From: Candidatus Endomicrobium embiratermitis
GTDB lineage: Bacteria > Elusimicrobiota > Endomicrobiia > Endomicrobiales > Endomicrobiaceae
Direction: 5' to 3'
NCBI GenBank assembly: GCA_009781315.1
Contig: WQYI01000006.1
Coordinates: forward strand, 28,268 to 92,267
DNA: 64,000 nt
Shown: in pieces, positions 55,401 through 62,000 of the stretch
How the letters are laid out: every line of letters starts with the position of its first letter
How positions within the stretch are numbered: position 1 is the stretch's first letter
Program-made: the position numbers and the translations under genes
The notes under the pieces: generated by a model
The model's database searches: none
What the model saw: only the letters and a program-made list of their open reading frames with translations
What the model was told of the DNA's origin: nothing

Positions 55401-55515
55401 AAGCGGTATTTATCCGGATATCAGTTTGGATAAATCATTTAATCTTTCCGTCAATAATAATAACTTGGAAGAGTTATTTATGGTTGTAAAATATACGTTT
55501 GGCGAAACAGACTAA
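46432..55515 (+). CDS. TcA-type Tc toxin subunit (receptor-binding pore/translocator)
   Basis: ATG 46432 is preferred (3027 residues) because TAGGAG lies eight bases upstream; GTG 46423 overlaps that site. Domains: an N-terminal transthyretin/carboxypeptidase-regulatory-like beta domain (2-75, GKVTDTNDRPLANVKVEIFD), then helical shell regions. A VRP1-type motif follows (about 557-583, CRSVYSPAAYLVEILQFLKN), and then a neuraminidase-like/ABC-toxin region (about 1600-1680, YWSPWEKVELDIAGDHLLAF). A long coiled-coil pore region (about 2400-2660) and the TcB-binding C-terminus (about 2669-3027, with YDMDHPGQYFRRLKSVSVSL and PCVAGPYTSVSAKLSL) complete it. Family TcA proteins form a pentameric syringe that docks TcB-TcC. 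It is longer than typical TcA (about 2500). Confidence 0.92.
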   Translation: MITNTVFGKVTDTNDRPLANVKVEIFDAGMREWQLLAETFTDRDGKYEIAWQRDQVKERTQEKTDIAVKVLTKKTNTEIFRSSIDEVSFDASDREEINIKIRQPLPKEDVEFTFLVTEVTALAKRISIADLQENDEHRDITFLSKELGVLAEKIEHFVMAHRLSNSSKINPVFFYGLFRMNTLLHTNTENKNARLSIGLADDENIILYDLALTDQGKIYNDIQQAAKEMIIPPMEQKYFANSLTIINTYIQKAVNYYENEHPKKINNLFNNIFTQEKIQEMSELLKNDKKNINAFFEKLFDPSLFAVKKEEKAVAREQIKGLDKAVINKITLSRKIEKAEDIKKLARLNKSEWMKELSNVSPDIKEEQLSGYASSLARRMEMEFPTVAFAAQLERAKTPVLKNQEKIVSFLNKHDDFDLTRDNVDLYLKDKKVENQEAINEELKSVQRVFRLTPNYSKTMALREENIKSSQSILAIGKKRFVNDIAPKAGIDAQEAERIYQLAETRSTAAMLMLGNLRDSMTATGIAAFDKSLSIKKGSYDADFPNLKTLFQLVDTLECEHCRSVYSPAAYLVEILQFLKNRKTFKRDNTGNKIPTNAKIELFKRRPDLGDIELGGHNSNTPVKYIDLVCEILEDAIVPYDCSRQTFGTAEELDTAPEYVNDAAYGKLAASEYAFKLPFDLSHTEAKEYFNRFGVNRADLMSAFQSGSTLTDANIAAERLGLTETERNIIVTPANSNARQQDFWNVPAPGSALNYLKRVDQFLDKTGLTYKEMDLLLKLKFINNNNLYIRHDAEESSGDTVKISGDTTKKFIENLDLDGADCIHRFLRLQKKTGLKFEVLDEIISQERFGSGQLDENCLIKIAEIKEIAEKTNLKIEELIGCFGEIPHAVLTDGVKPLYNQIFLNKAKSGTIDEYFLPENVASGSKPLNNDDGSIAYLAACLQLKPADLAFLTPFLPDDDKLSFSNLSYLFAASKLMAKLKIKTEDFVVISKLSGINFSSGPKETLAFINTVEDFKRAPLHVNDIDFILNHNNIDKEIKDEKIEELLVKLKKGYEDVCDEYKSKYDDNLSSDEQKETLQTELSKLNGITEDDVKIFSQFIDCNWKFEWIDDDGVVTECSTPAGAAAYLEYKLASWINIVPIRDMFDPLDNAFNTYTANSEDQSAIDSFEDARKELVESFLDEIAAFHTETNKQTLLEQTISSAFKLDLDLTETALEFAKLKQSLSGNELLNDLLFGNFDDEINETNYAKQYEAIRLIFKMASLINAFKLSAAETEWYLENNAALAWFEMDGIPYQQGQTAVSLSTFLEFSKIVSWSRQMAPVIDPMNAEQPASFFSIIKLIQEGTASQDEFINLMSLLSGYEKEGLKEIDERLFTSFDIVNYKNIENWERLFECADLARKLGATISQIEQFINPTLSPIAAKVLRENLQTRYDENTWLSALKEIMDAIRPQKRKALAAYLLAKYPDSFKNENDLYEHYLVDVEMEAAMPSSRIVLAHNSIQLFVQRCLMGLEPNAIANIEDDPEWNQWQWMKNYRVWEANRKIFLYPENWYDVTLTDDKSYLLKEFIDEIQQNELTDEIAEEAVIKYLEKLDDIAFLEVMATWYDVSARIMHVFARTKGGEPYIYYYRRFESERYWSPWEKVELDIAGDHLLAFMRNNRLCLAWPMFSEEPQSDQTVEIPSAGDKSATLDKPKKKLKIQMAISEYSNGKWKPKKISSETESLTTPGEPVFDPDPSLTKENYQFVYNQIHDQIWIVRRDIKSPEFPIIKSSNTNSNDEYQYKICGKFDITGCKGYLELNKDTGTIDSFFPEFHPTKPVSQRYQKTKVTETALSVTNLEFPISEKVLGKTPDIFNITFPHQRTEFDIQTSNIYKILNYGKNVRDNTITAFGSMLPYFFEDKKHAYVIIPGFYKVHCKYNKLRPDYGLLDYLSDEEKFTASDLFQLIDDFVKWFISKTNEKTPPENGTIVKEFFEKFLTKIRKINLNIFELLVNALKNFFNNSSIDIDAFLKEFGQAEQLQYGEQFKNMYHPLVCPLRGILYKEGVPALMKRNTQRLNSGFDFEKHYDPTPNIVPQMIMKNPDGSAETIRKYPIEDIDFESDGSYSVYNWDLFFRIPLHIATTLTQNQRFEEALTWFHYMFNPTGALDGKGVQKFWVTKPFYLNQSNDYISQRIDELMYNTADKTNPANKQAIKDLEHAVSEWRKKPFRPDVIARFRPVAYQKALLMKYIDNLIEWGDYLFRQDTMESIAQATQMYVLADKLLGPKPRVVPAPYKQPYETYNQIEAKIDSFGNALIELENILPDLSVQPQEGNELPPPPVTLLMLYFCIPPNEKMSEYWDRVADRLFKIRHCQNIDGIERSLALFAPPIDPGMLARAAASGLSLSSILAGLNAPTPYYRFNILSQKATELAQEVRGLGNSLLMALEKKDAEALSLLRNELELKVLNAVTDIKKLQIDEAKEQIEVLKRTKIVTEERQKYYSSIEKIIPKEQLNLDKLGTAMLYSGLSQATKILAAALRPIPETKIGASGFGGTPHVTVDIPGGDALSKMTDFAADTLNLLSSIASYEANKASILGGYERRWDDWKLQERLATKELDSIDKQIKAAEFRKEIAEKDLANHELQIENAKKTDEAMRSKYTNKELYDWMIGQISSVYFKSYQLAHDFAKKAEMSYRFELGNDDTFISYGYWDSMKKGLQSADMLIHDIKRMETAYLDKNKREYEITKHVSLAQLDPLALLRLRKTGVCDFEIPEALYDMDHPGQYFRRLKSVSVSLPCVAGPYTSVSAKLSLINNRYRKNTNDLSNYAENMDGDGRFVYNVGAIQSIATSNAQNDSGMFELNFRDERFLPFENTGAVSSWRLELPAEVKQFDYNTISDVILHVKYTAREGGSVLKAAANGALVERLNNIKQSLKSSGLHIAINLKHDLPNEWHLLKTNGNVNLTIDKSRLPYMVNSLKVDNIKVMFISDCKNLKITVDDDVKDITLASTKELGELGSGIYPDISLDKSFNLSVNNNNLEELFMVVKYTFGETD

Positions 55516-55620
55516 GAATTGTCCGGTATCAGAGCGTAATACTATAACAGCCTGTAGTAGGATAAATCTACGCAAGCATCATCACATTTGTAGTTTAACC
55601 CGGAAATGTTAGACGTGTGA
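55516..55620. other. Spacer after the TcA gene
   Basis: About 100 bp with no recognisable gene or terminator hairpin. It leads into the truncated reading frame at 55621. Confidence 0.4.
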
Positions 55621-55782
55621 AAGAAAAGAAGTTTAAAGAAGAAAAGATTTACGATAAGAAGTCCAACTGTACTGCGGTGTTTGGACGAAGTTCGAACCAA
55701 TCACGCAGACGCTATTCTTGAATTTTACCATATACATGAAGCTATTGATAGACTTTTGGCTATTGCAGACAGAGAAGAATAA
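55621..55782 (+). pseudogene. 3' remnant of an unidentified gene
   Basis: This frame, closed upstream by a stop at 55618 and lacking a start, encodes about 53 residues that look like a real C-terminus (LRCLDEVRTNHADAILEFYH, then IHEAIDRLLAIADREE). Its last 18 bp are the right copy of the direct repeat, and the left copy at 38221 encodes FLEIADREE. Both are therefore ends of related genes. The product is unknown; the segment is predicted helical. Confidence 0.5.
55765..55782 (+). repeat. 18-bp direct repeat, right copy (possible attR)
   Basis: GCAGACAGAGAAGAATAA is identical to 38221-38238. It ends ten bases before the stop of the minus-strand cassette gene at 55792. Confidence 0.7.
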
Positions 55783-55791
55783 TCCAATCCA

Positions 55792-56328
55792 TTAGCAATT
55801 ATGAGGTTCTTTAATATTTATATTCCTGACAGGGATTGCTTTCATTAATAGCATTTGAGCTAATGGCAATGCTTGTTGCCCCATAGCTATTGTCTTTGGT
55901 ATTTTTGAAAAAACAGTTCGATATTCAAACTTTACACTACTATTCAATCTAGTAGCAAATTGACGAATACTTTGGTATTTTATTATATACCGTGTAGATT
56001 TTATCTTTTTTGCAAATTCTTTTAAATATTCAGCGAATGTTACATTATTTGGTTTACATGGAGCTGTAATCTCAACAAGCAATATACTACTTGCAGATGG
56101 TTTGATTAAAACTGCATCGCAAATTTTTAATCCTTGAACCTGCCTAACTCCAGACCTATAAATTAGATCTATTGCTATATAATTATTACTGATTAAATCA
56201 GCATCGCTAGAATTTATTTGATGAGTAGAACAATTACTGTGCGAACCAGGTGCACATGTATTGCATAACATTTTATTACAATAAGCAACATAAAAATTAT
56301 GAACAGCTACACTTAAAGGTAATAACAT
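55792..56328 (-). CDS. Uncharacterised partner of the AAA ATPase, possibly nuclease-like
   Basis: The 178-residue protein has an N-terminal Cys cluster (C22, C25 and C33, in MLCNTCAPGSHSNC). Its central segment ICDAVLIKPSASSILLVEIT is shaped like a PD-(D/E)xK core (D71, E86), but Thr replaces the usual Lys. I recognise no family. It starts four bases after the ATPase stop, so the two are surely co-expressed. A+T content is visibly higher than in the flanking housekeeping genes. It is the probable effector or accessory subunit of a two-component defence-like pair; this is inference. Confidence 0.6.
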   Translation of the reverse strand: MLLPLSVAVHNFYVAYCNKMLCNTCAPGSHSNCSTHQINSSDADLISNNYIAIDLIYRSGVRQVQGLKICDAVLIKPSASSILLVEITAPCKPNNVTFAEYLKEFAKKIKSTRYIIKYQSIRQFATRLNSSVKFEYRTVFSKIPKTIAMGQQALPLAQMLLMKAIPVRNINIKEPHNC

Positions 56329-56332
56329 TTAC

Positions 56333-57571
56333 TTAACCTTCAAAAATATCATAGAAAGGCTTTGTCAAAATTTTGAAAACTTCATCAGAGTTTTTTGTAA
56401 CATCTTTAATAGAACTCCAATTATCACTTTCTTTTGTGGCAAATAAAAGTCTGAATCTGTCCTCGGGCAAGTTATTCTTTTTTGCATAATGAATAAGAGC
56501 TTGTATCATGTATGGACTATGAGAAGTTAAGACTACGTTTGCGCCTTTTTGAACAAAATTAACTAATAATTTCGCATATTCAATTTGCCATTTTGGATGT
56601 AAATGGTTTTCTGGCTCATCAAATACAGTAATATTATCAGAGCTGAAAATACCAAGAGATTGCAAAAAATCCAAAATTATAAATGATTTTGCTCCAGAAG
56701 CAACATTTAAAACATCTAATTTTTTTGCAGTGTTATTTTTCTGATAGCTTATAGATTTGTTTTTTTTATCTATGTCGATATTAGCATCTATTATATCTTG
56801 TATAAGATTTGAACTAGCATAACTTACATTATCTTCATACATCTCTTTAAGAAATTTTTTTTCGAAAATTTTCGAAGAATATTTGCTATCAATCATTAAC
56901 GGACTTTCTATCAGTTCTACATTTTTCCATATAAATTTAGATTTTTCTTCATCGAAATCATCTATAGCAAATTTATCATTTTCTACAGACATAGAAAATA
57001 CGTCAGTTCCACTATTATAAGCGGATAGACTTATTTTTGATTTCACGTCACTATGAACAGAATTATTCAAATTCATCTTAAATATTTGATTTAATTTAGG
57101 CCTCAAAGCCAACCACAATTGAGCTTTCGTATTAGCATGAATTAAAAAATCTATTAAATTATAGTCATCTTTTAAAACATCATCATTTGACAAATTATTA
57201 TTTTTGACATATTCCAATGTCTGAATTGATAACTTGCGAACATCAATATTTAATTTTTCATATATGTCATCAAAAAAAAGGAAATCCTCATTAAAATCTT
57301 TAGAAGCTTTAATAAATGCATTTAATTCTTGTGGTATATCATATTCTTTTCTAGCCAGATATTTCCACATAGTTAATAAAGTATTTTTGCAGGTAGATAA
57401 GACATAATCTTCAGAATCTTCTGCATAATTATTTAACTCATTAATAATACAAAAAAGGAGCTTTCCAACTGTGCTTTTGCCAGTGTCATTTTCCCCAGCA
57501 ATAACAGTTAATCCCTCTAAAGGCACATCAGCTTCTTTAATTTTTCCAAAACTTCTAATCTTTAATTGCAT
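56333..57571 (-). CDS. AAA family (SMC/OLD-like) ATPase
   Basis: The 412-residue ABC/SMC-type ATPase of the AAA_15/AAA_21 group starts with LKIRSFGKIKEADVPLEG and Walker A GENDTGKST. It has a signature-like VASGAKSF, Walker B ITVFDEPENHLHPKWQ and the switch His VLTSHSPYM. No TOPRIM nuclease domain follows, unlike full OLD proteins. Such ATPases in anti-phage systems (Septu, PARIS and similar) act as sensors that control a partner. Here the partner is the 178-residue protein four bases downstream, with an HNH protein gene 134 bp upstream. The A+T-rich codon use suggests transfer. Confidence 0.88.
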   Translation of the reverse strand: MQLKIRSFGKIKEADVPLEGLTVIAGENDTGKSTVGKLLFCIINELNNYAEDSEDYVLSTCKNTLLTMWKYLARKEYDIPQELNAFIKASKDFNEDFLFFDDIYEKLNIDVRKLSIQTLEYVKNNNLSNDDVLKDDYNLIDFLIHANTKAQLWLALRPKLNQIFKMNLNNSVHSDVKSKISLSAYNSGTDVFSMSVENDKFAIDDFDEEKSKFIWKNVELIESPLMIDSKYSSKIFEKKFLKEMYEDNVSYASSNLIQDIIDANIDIDKKNKSISYQKNNTAKKLDVLNVASGAKSFIILDFLQSLGIFSSDNITVFDEPENHLHPKWQIEYAKLLVNFVQKGANVVLTSHSPYMIQALIHYAKKNNLPEDRFRLLFATKESDNWSSIKDVTKNSDEVFKILTKPFYDIFEG

Positions 57572-57705
57572 AAAACCTTCTATAAGTAGTTATTTCGTTA
57601 TAATACAAAATATTTGCATCCTAATCAATTTATCAGATATGGCATCAATTAACATTTCCATACTTTATGCGCCGAACAAACTCAGGGTATGCCATACTCA
57701 AAGGA
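57572..57705. other. 134-bp spacer between HNH and ATPase genes
   Basis: A+T-rich and without a gene. AGAAGG lies seven bases before the ATPase ATG on the minus strand. I see no clear terminator, so read-through from the HNH gene is possible. Confidence 0.4.
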
Positions 57706-58407
57706 TTACACAATCTTATCATTTTTACTCAGATTGCAGTTAGCACAAAGAATTTGTATGTTTTTTGAAGTTGTTGAACTTCCACCTTTTGAAAAAGGAA
57801 TATTATGATCAAAGTGTAAATTTTTATTGCTTCCGCATATTACACACTTGCCGTTATCCCGCTTCCACACTTCCAATTTAACATATGTTGGTATTAAACG
57901 AGTATGATTATTCTGTAACGATGTACTACAATCTGCCTCACTTTCGTCAAAATCAATAAGTTCAAGTTTGAATTTAAAAACTTTTCTATTGTTAGAAATT
58001 TCTTGCCAAAAATCTATAAGTTTAAAAAAGCCATTGAAAGACCATATTCCAGGTTTAATTTTCTCATATATTTTTACTATTTCTGCTGGCGATTTTTTAT
58101 CTTTATAATTCTTAACGCATTGTATAAACTTACCATTTTCCGTCAAGGTAGTGCTATTAGGAAGAAATTCAGACTGGTCAATTATTTTCGGCGAAGTTTT
58201 TAATGTTTTATAGTTTGCAATATCATGGCCTTCATATATTAGAGTATTGCCATCATCCTCTATTCTGTCGGCGTAAGGAGCACCTGTCCTTATACTCATT
58301 AGAAATATAGAATAGTTCGGCTTGATTCTATAATTCATTCCACGCTGCAGGCTAGTGCCTTCTTCATTGCACATTTGATGATGACTTATGATATCGCCAA
58401 TATTCAT
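57706..58407 (-). CDS. HNH endonuclease with N-terminal SRA/YDG-like domain
   Basis: The 233-residue protein has a C-terminal HNH domain (about 178-232): VWKRDNGKCVICG, HFDHNIPFSKGG and ILCANCN give both the zinc Cys pairs and the catalytic His. The N-terminal 165 residues (GDIISHHQMCNEEGTSLQRG, IFLMSIRTGAPYADRI, LIYEGHDIAN) resemble SRA/YDG domains that read modified cytosine in type IV restriction enzymes. This match is by shape, not by search. The ATG lacks a Shine-Dalgarno and lies nine bases after a perfect TATAAT. It is the first gene of the cassette beside tRNA-Gln. Confidence 0.8.
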   Translation of the reverse strand: MNIGDIISHHQMCNEEGTSLQRGMNYRIKPNYSIFLMSIRTGAPYADRIEDDGNTLIYEGHDIANYKTLKTSPKIIDQSEFLPNSTTLTENGKFIQCVKNYKDKKSPAEIVKIYEKIKPGIWSFNGFFKLIDFWQEISNNRKVFKFKLELIDFDESEADCSTSLQNNHTRLIPTYVKLEVWKRDNGKCVICGSNKNLHFDHNIPFSKGGSSTTSKNIQILCANCNLSKNDKIV

Positions 58408-58416
58408 ATTGGTTTC

Positions 58417-58422
58417 ATTATA
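58417..58422 (-). promoter_or_regulatory. -10 box of the HNH gene
   Basis: TATAAT on the minus strand lies nine bases before the ATG, so the message would have almost no leader. The -35 position (58445-58440) is poor (AATACA), which fits a promoter that needs an activator or is normally weak. Confidence 0.45.
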
Positions 58423-58456
58423 TAAAAAATACCCTGAAATGTATTGTTTGATTTTT

Positions 58457-58496
58457 GAAAAGTTCGAATACAGGTTAAAATCAATTCGAACTTTTC
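58457..58496. promoter_or_regulatory. Perfect 12-bp inverted repeat upstream of the HNH gene
   Basis: GAAAAGTTCGAA and TTCGAACTTTTC form perfect 12-bp arms separated by 16 bp. They are centred about 55 bp upstream of the -10 box and between it and tRNA-Gln. There is no T-run after the stem on the minus strand, so a protein-binding operator or a recombination site is more likely than a terminator. Confidence 0.6.
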
Positions 58497-58575
58497 TTTG
58501 AAAGAAAAAAACACTTCATTTTTGTATAAGAAATTGATTGAGGATTTGCGAAAAATGCGTATCCGTCCAGATACG

Positions 58576-58648
58576 CTGCCCGACCTGGACTCGAACCAGG
58601 AGACTTCTGCTCCAGAGGCAGACGTGTTACCAATTACACCATCGGGCA
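58576..58648 (-). tRNA. tRNA-Gln (CTG anticodon)
   Basis: A full cloverleaf can be folded. The acceptor pairs TGCCCGA with TCGGGCA. The D-arm is GGTGTAATTGGTAACAC. The anticodon stem TCTGC/GCAGA carries loop CTCTGGA, giving anticodon CTG. The T-arm CCTGG/CCAGG carries loop TTCGAGT. The CCA end is not encoded. The 3' end faces the foreign-looking HNH/ATPase cassette, a typical insertion context. I found no second copy of the tRNA 3' end in the window. Confidence 0.95.
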
Positions 58649-58736
58649 ATTTAGAACTGCAGAATGACAATTGAATGAGATAGAATTATACTAAAAGTTT
58701 CATTATTTGGCAAACAACCTTAATACCTCATAATAA

Positions 58737-58777
58737 AAAGCGCCGCCGCAACTTTAACTTTATCGCGGCGGCGCTTT
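58737..58777 (-). terminator. Intrinsic terminator of the autotransporter gene
   Basis: Perfect 13-bp arms AAAGCGCCGCCGC and GCGGCGGCGCTTT enclose a 15-base loop. On the minus strand the stem is followed by TTTTTATTAT. It is the only strong G+C-rich hairpin-plus-T-run I see in the window and lies about 230 bp after the autotransporter stop. Confidence 0.85.
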
Positions 58778-58803
58778 ATTTGAACTTTATCTATTGCTGT
58801 GCC

Positions 58804-58926
58804 ATTCCGTTGAAAGCTTGTCCTGAGCATCGCCGAAGGAACGGAATCCATTTTTATTATTGTTAGGTAGATTGTGGGTCAAGCCCGCAATGACGACTAA
58901 ACATGGATACCGATTTTCACCGGTAT
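58804..58926. repeat. dRS3-like palindromes, cluster of three
   Basis: ATTCCGTT...AACGGAAT (58804-58848, long loop), ATTGTGGGTCAAGCCCGCAAT (58871-58891, imperfect) and ATACCGATTTTCACCGGTAT (58907-58926) occur with GGATCC/ATGAC-type flanks like those at 4681-4766. Confidence 0.7.
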
Positions 58927-58967
58927 GACAAATGTGGATTTCTAGAGACACGCAATTGTCGTTATCC

Positions 58968-59006
58968 GTTACCATGCATCAATGCCTCTATGCATCCAAT
59001 CTTCCT
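58968..59006. repeat. ATGCAT-word repeat, copy 3 (right arm only)
   Basis: GTTACCATGCATCAATGCC followed by TCTATGCATCCAATCTTCC matches the right arm of copy 2 in the same orientation. No left arm is present. It overlaps the last codon region of the autotransporter gene (stop at 59005-59007). Confidence 0.65.
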
Positions 59007-62000
59007 ATTCTACAAATATCTCAACCCTTCTGTTGTTTGCTCTTCCTTGAGGCGTACTGTTTGTGTCCATAGGCATTGTGTGTCCGAATCCTATATACTG
59101 CATTCTGTCCGGATCTAATCCGTGTTTTACCAACTCGTCAAACACCACTCTCGCTCTTTCTTTTGACAACCTTTTATTTAACTCCGCCGATCCGGTTGAA
59201 TCCGTGTGTCCTTCGATTGCTATAGACGTATATTTAAACTTTTTTATATCTTCAGCAAGCGCTTTTATGTCCTCTCTGGATTGCCGCGTTAATTCCGCTT
59301 TCCCCAGCACAAAAGTCGCGGCTTTCATATTGAACTTTTTTATCGCCGGTTTTTCTCTTCTTGCCTGCGCTCTTTTCATTTCTTCTTCTATAACTTTATC
59401 CGCTTTTTCTTCATCCGTAATTATTGTTTCCTGCTTCTTTAATACAGGTTCAGGAGTTTTTACGGGTTCCGGTTTCACTTCAGGAATAGGCGCCGGTTTT
59501 TCTCTTCTTGCCTGTGCTCTTTTCATTTCTTCTTCTATCGCTTTATCCGCTTTTTCATCATCACTTATTATTTCCCGCTTATCTACTACGGGTTCCTGAA
59601 CTTTCACCGGTTCCGGCTTTTCTTTAGTATGCTTTATCCCGCAGAAGTTATATCTCAAACCCGCATTGCCGTATAGATTCGTAAACTTATCGGCAGCATA
59701 TGCATTGGCATTCATAAAAAACTTCAACCCCTCTGCTATCCTCACGCTCCCGCCAATATTTGCTCCCAACAACATCCCGTTCTCTTTATATCCTCTGCTC
59801 TTGAACTTCATATCCGTCCCTTCAAATACGCTCTCTATCTCATACTTACTTCCCGTCAACAAATACTTCCCTTCAAGATTTATATAACCCGCCCACGTCT
59901 TATCATCATACCCTACGCCGGCTCCCAATCTCCCGGCGCTTCTTAAATAATTGCCCGAATCAACCTGCAAATTCAATCCGTCAGCCCCTGTTTCGTTAAA
60001 ACCGTCATAACTCGCATTCTTAGCCTCTATCCCCGCATACGGACGGAATGTTACATTCTTCGCTATATCGTATTTCAATGCTCCCTCTACATCTGCTCCT
60101 ATCGTTAACCCGTTGAAATCCGCTGTTGCCTGCCTGTCCGCGTATCCGGGCAAATATCCGCTCAGCCCTATACTTCTTCTCGTCTCATACTCATCACGGC
60201 TTCCGCTTAACAACGCTTTCAATTCCCATTTTTTCGTTATATATCCGCCATATAAGCCCAACCCTATTTTATTCAACGTTGCTTCATTTGCTTCTTGTTT
60301 TATATTGTGGTCTTTATAGCTCACATATATTCCCAGCATAGTCTTATTTAAACTGCTCTCTGTTCCAAAATATATGTCAAACCCGGCCATTACGCCGCCG
60401 CTTATCGTATCTCTATACTCTCCTAACGAATTCTCATCCCCTCCGTATCTTGTTTCTTCTCCCGTCACCTGCGCCCAAATTGCCGTGTTTGTCCGCTCTT
60501 GTTCGCAATGATTCTTTATCCTGTCGTATATCTCATTATTATCGCTGTCTAACGCGGCGCTTCTTATCACATTGCTTAAGAAATATCCGGACGCTATGCT
60601 TAACACGCTCTTTTGCGCTTCAACACTTAATCCTGCCGTATCTTCCATCAAAGACTTTAAGTCCGTTCCGTCTGCCAACACTAACGACAGCGGATCCCAA
60701 ACACCGGCTACTTGTCCCTGGTTATACGTCAAATTCGGCAGATCGCTGAAGTTTGCCTGATTCGTCCCGTTTACTAGAAGTCTTACTATTCCGTCCCAAT
60801 AAGACGAATCATTATATTTCAACTCATAAGTTAACTTCCCTGTTCCCACATAATCAAACATCGTGCTCGTAAACGTTCCATACACTACACTCCCGCTCGT
60901 CATTATCAAATCATATTCCTTATTATTATATATTCCGAAATGCGCCTTGATATGCAAGTTTCCGTCTACTTGCGCCGAATTTGCAAATATCTGGTCGTTT
61001 GTGCCGTCTTCAAATATGTCCATTACCAAATTCGTATCGCTCTCAAACCTTGTCACATTAACTGTATTCACATAAAAATTGTCATATATGTTATCAGCCG
61101 TCATATCAAACTCCGCGCCATTAAATATCAGGTTGTTTCCTATAAACGTCGCGTCTTCCAACAGCGTCACTTTACCGCCGGTCACTATAAAGTCCCCGTA
61201 AACCTCGCTGTCTCCTCCCAAATACAATACTCCGCTTCCGGTTTTGCTTACAGTCGCATTGTTATCCGCCGCGCTGCTTAATATTCCGCCGGACAGCGTT
61301 ATATTGTTTGCGTTCGTCGCCAAATTTAGAAATGACCCGCCTTCCATATACACGTCGTTGGGCAGTCCGTTTATATTATTTCCGCTAAACGTTATATTAC
61401 CGCTCGCTGCGTTCAATGTCACTGTGCTGCCGCCGGTTATATATATCGCCGCTCCGGAACTTGTCGCCGTGTTGCCGGTAAAACTTCCTTGACCGGAAAA
61501 CAGGACGGACGAATTATTGCTTGCATACAACGCTCCGCCGTTATACGCTTTGTTATTTACAAACGTCAGCGCAACGTTTTGGAAGCTCATTATAGTATCA
61601 TTGGCAAAAATTGCTCCGCCGTTGCCAAGCAATGCTTCATTGTCTATAAAGGTTGCCGATATATTGTTAAACACCATATCGTCTATCGCATATATTGCTC
61701 CGCCGCTGCCGGTTACCGCGCTGTTGCTTGTAAAACTTACGCTTGTTCCGAGAAATTCTATATCGCCTAAATACGAATATATCGCTCCTCCGTCAACGCC
61801 CGCGATATTGCCGTTAAATTCTCCGTTGGTAATTGTTATCTGCGAATTGGCGTTATATATAGCTCCGCCGCTTGCCGCCGTATTGCCGTTAAATTGTGAA
61901 TTGTTAATTATTAATTGTTCATTGCCGCTAAAAATCGCTCCGCCGTAAAGATTAGCCGTATTGTTTCCAAACATTCCGTTTTCAACTTTCAGCATCCCGC

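Larger units (their letters stand above)
38221..55782. mobile_element. Putative Tc-toxin island bounded by direct repeats
   Basis: The segment between two exact 18-bp direct repeats holds a Fic-like remnant, the fused TcB-TcC gene, the TcA gene and the 3' tail of a broken gene, with no housekeeping genes. No integrase or transposase is visible, so the mode of entry is unknown. The two repeats code for the same C-terminal peptide, so homologous recombination between gene copies is as likely as site-specific integration. Confidence 0.4.
58649..59004. other. 356-bp spacer between tRNA-Gln and autotransporter gene
   Basis: Holds no gene. It contains, in order, an A+T-rich tRNA leader, the strong terminator at 58737-58777, three dRS3-like palindromes (58804-58926) and a right-arm copy of the ATGCAT-word repeat. 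Confidence 0.7.

Noticed and set aside
55681..55710. TTCGAACC near the island end, considered as a duplicated tRNA-Gln 3' end (att site)
   Set aside because: Only about eight bases match the tRNA T-loop; the rest does not align, so it is not a credible attachment copy.
56333..57571. Calling the ATPase GajA (Gabija) or a full OLD nuclease
   Set aside because: The protein ends soon after the ATPase motifs and has no TOPRIM domain, and there is no UvrD-like helicase gene beside it.
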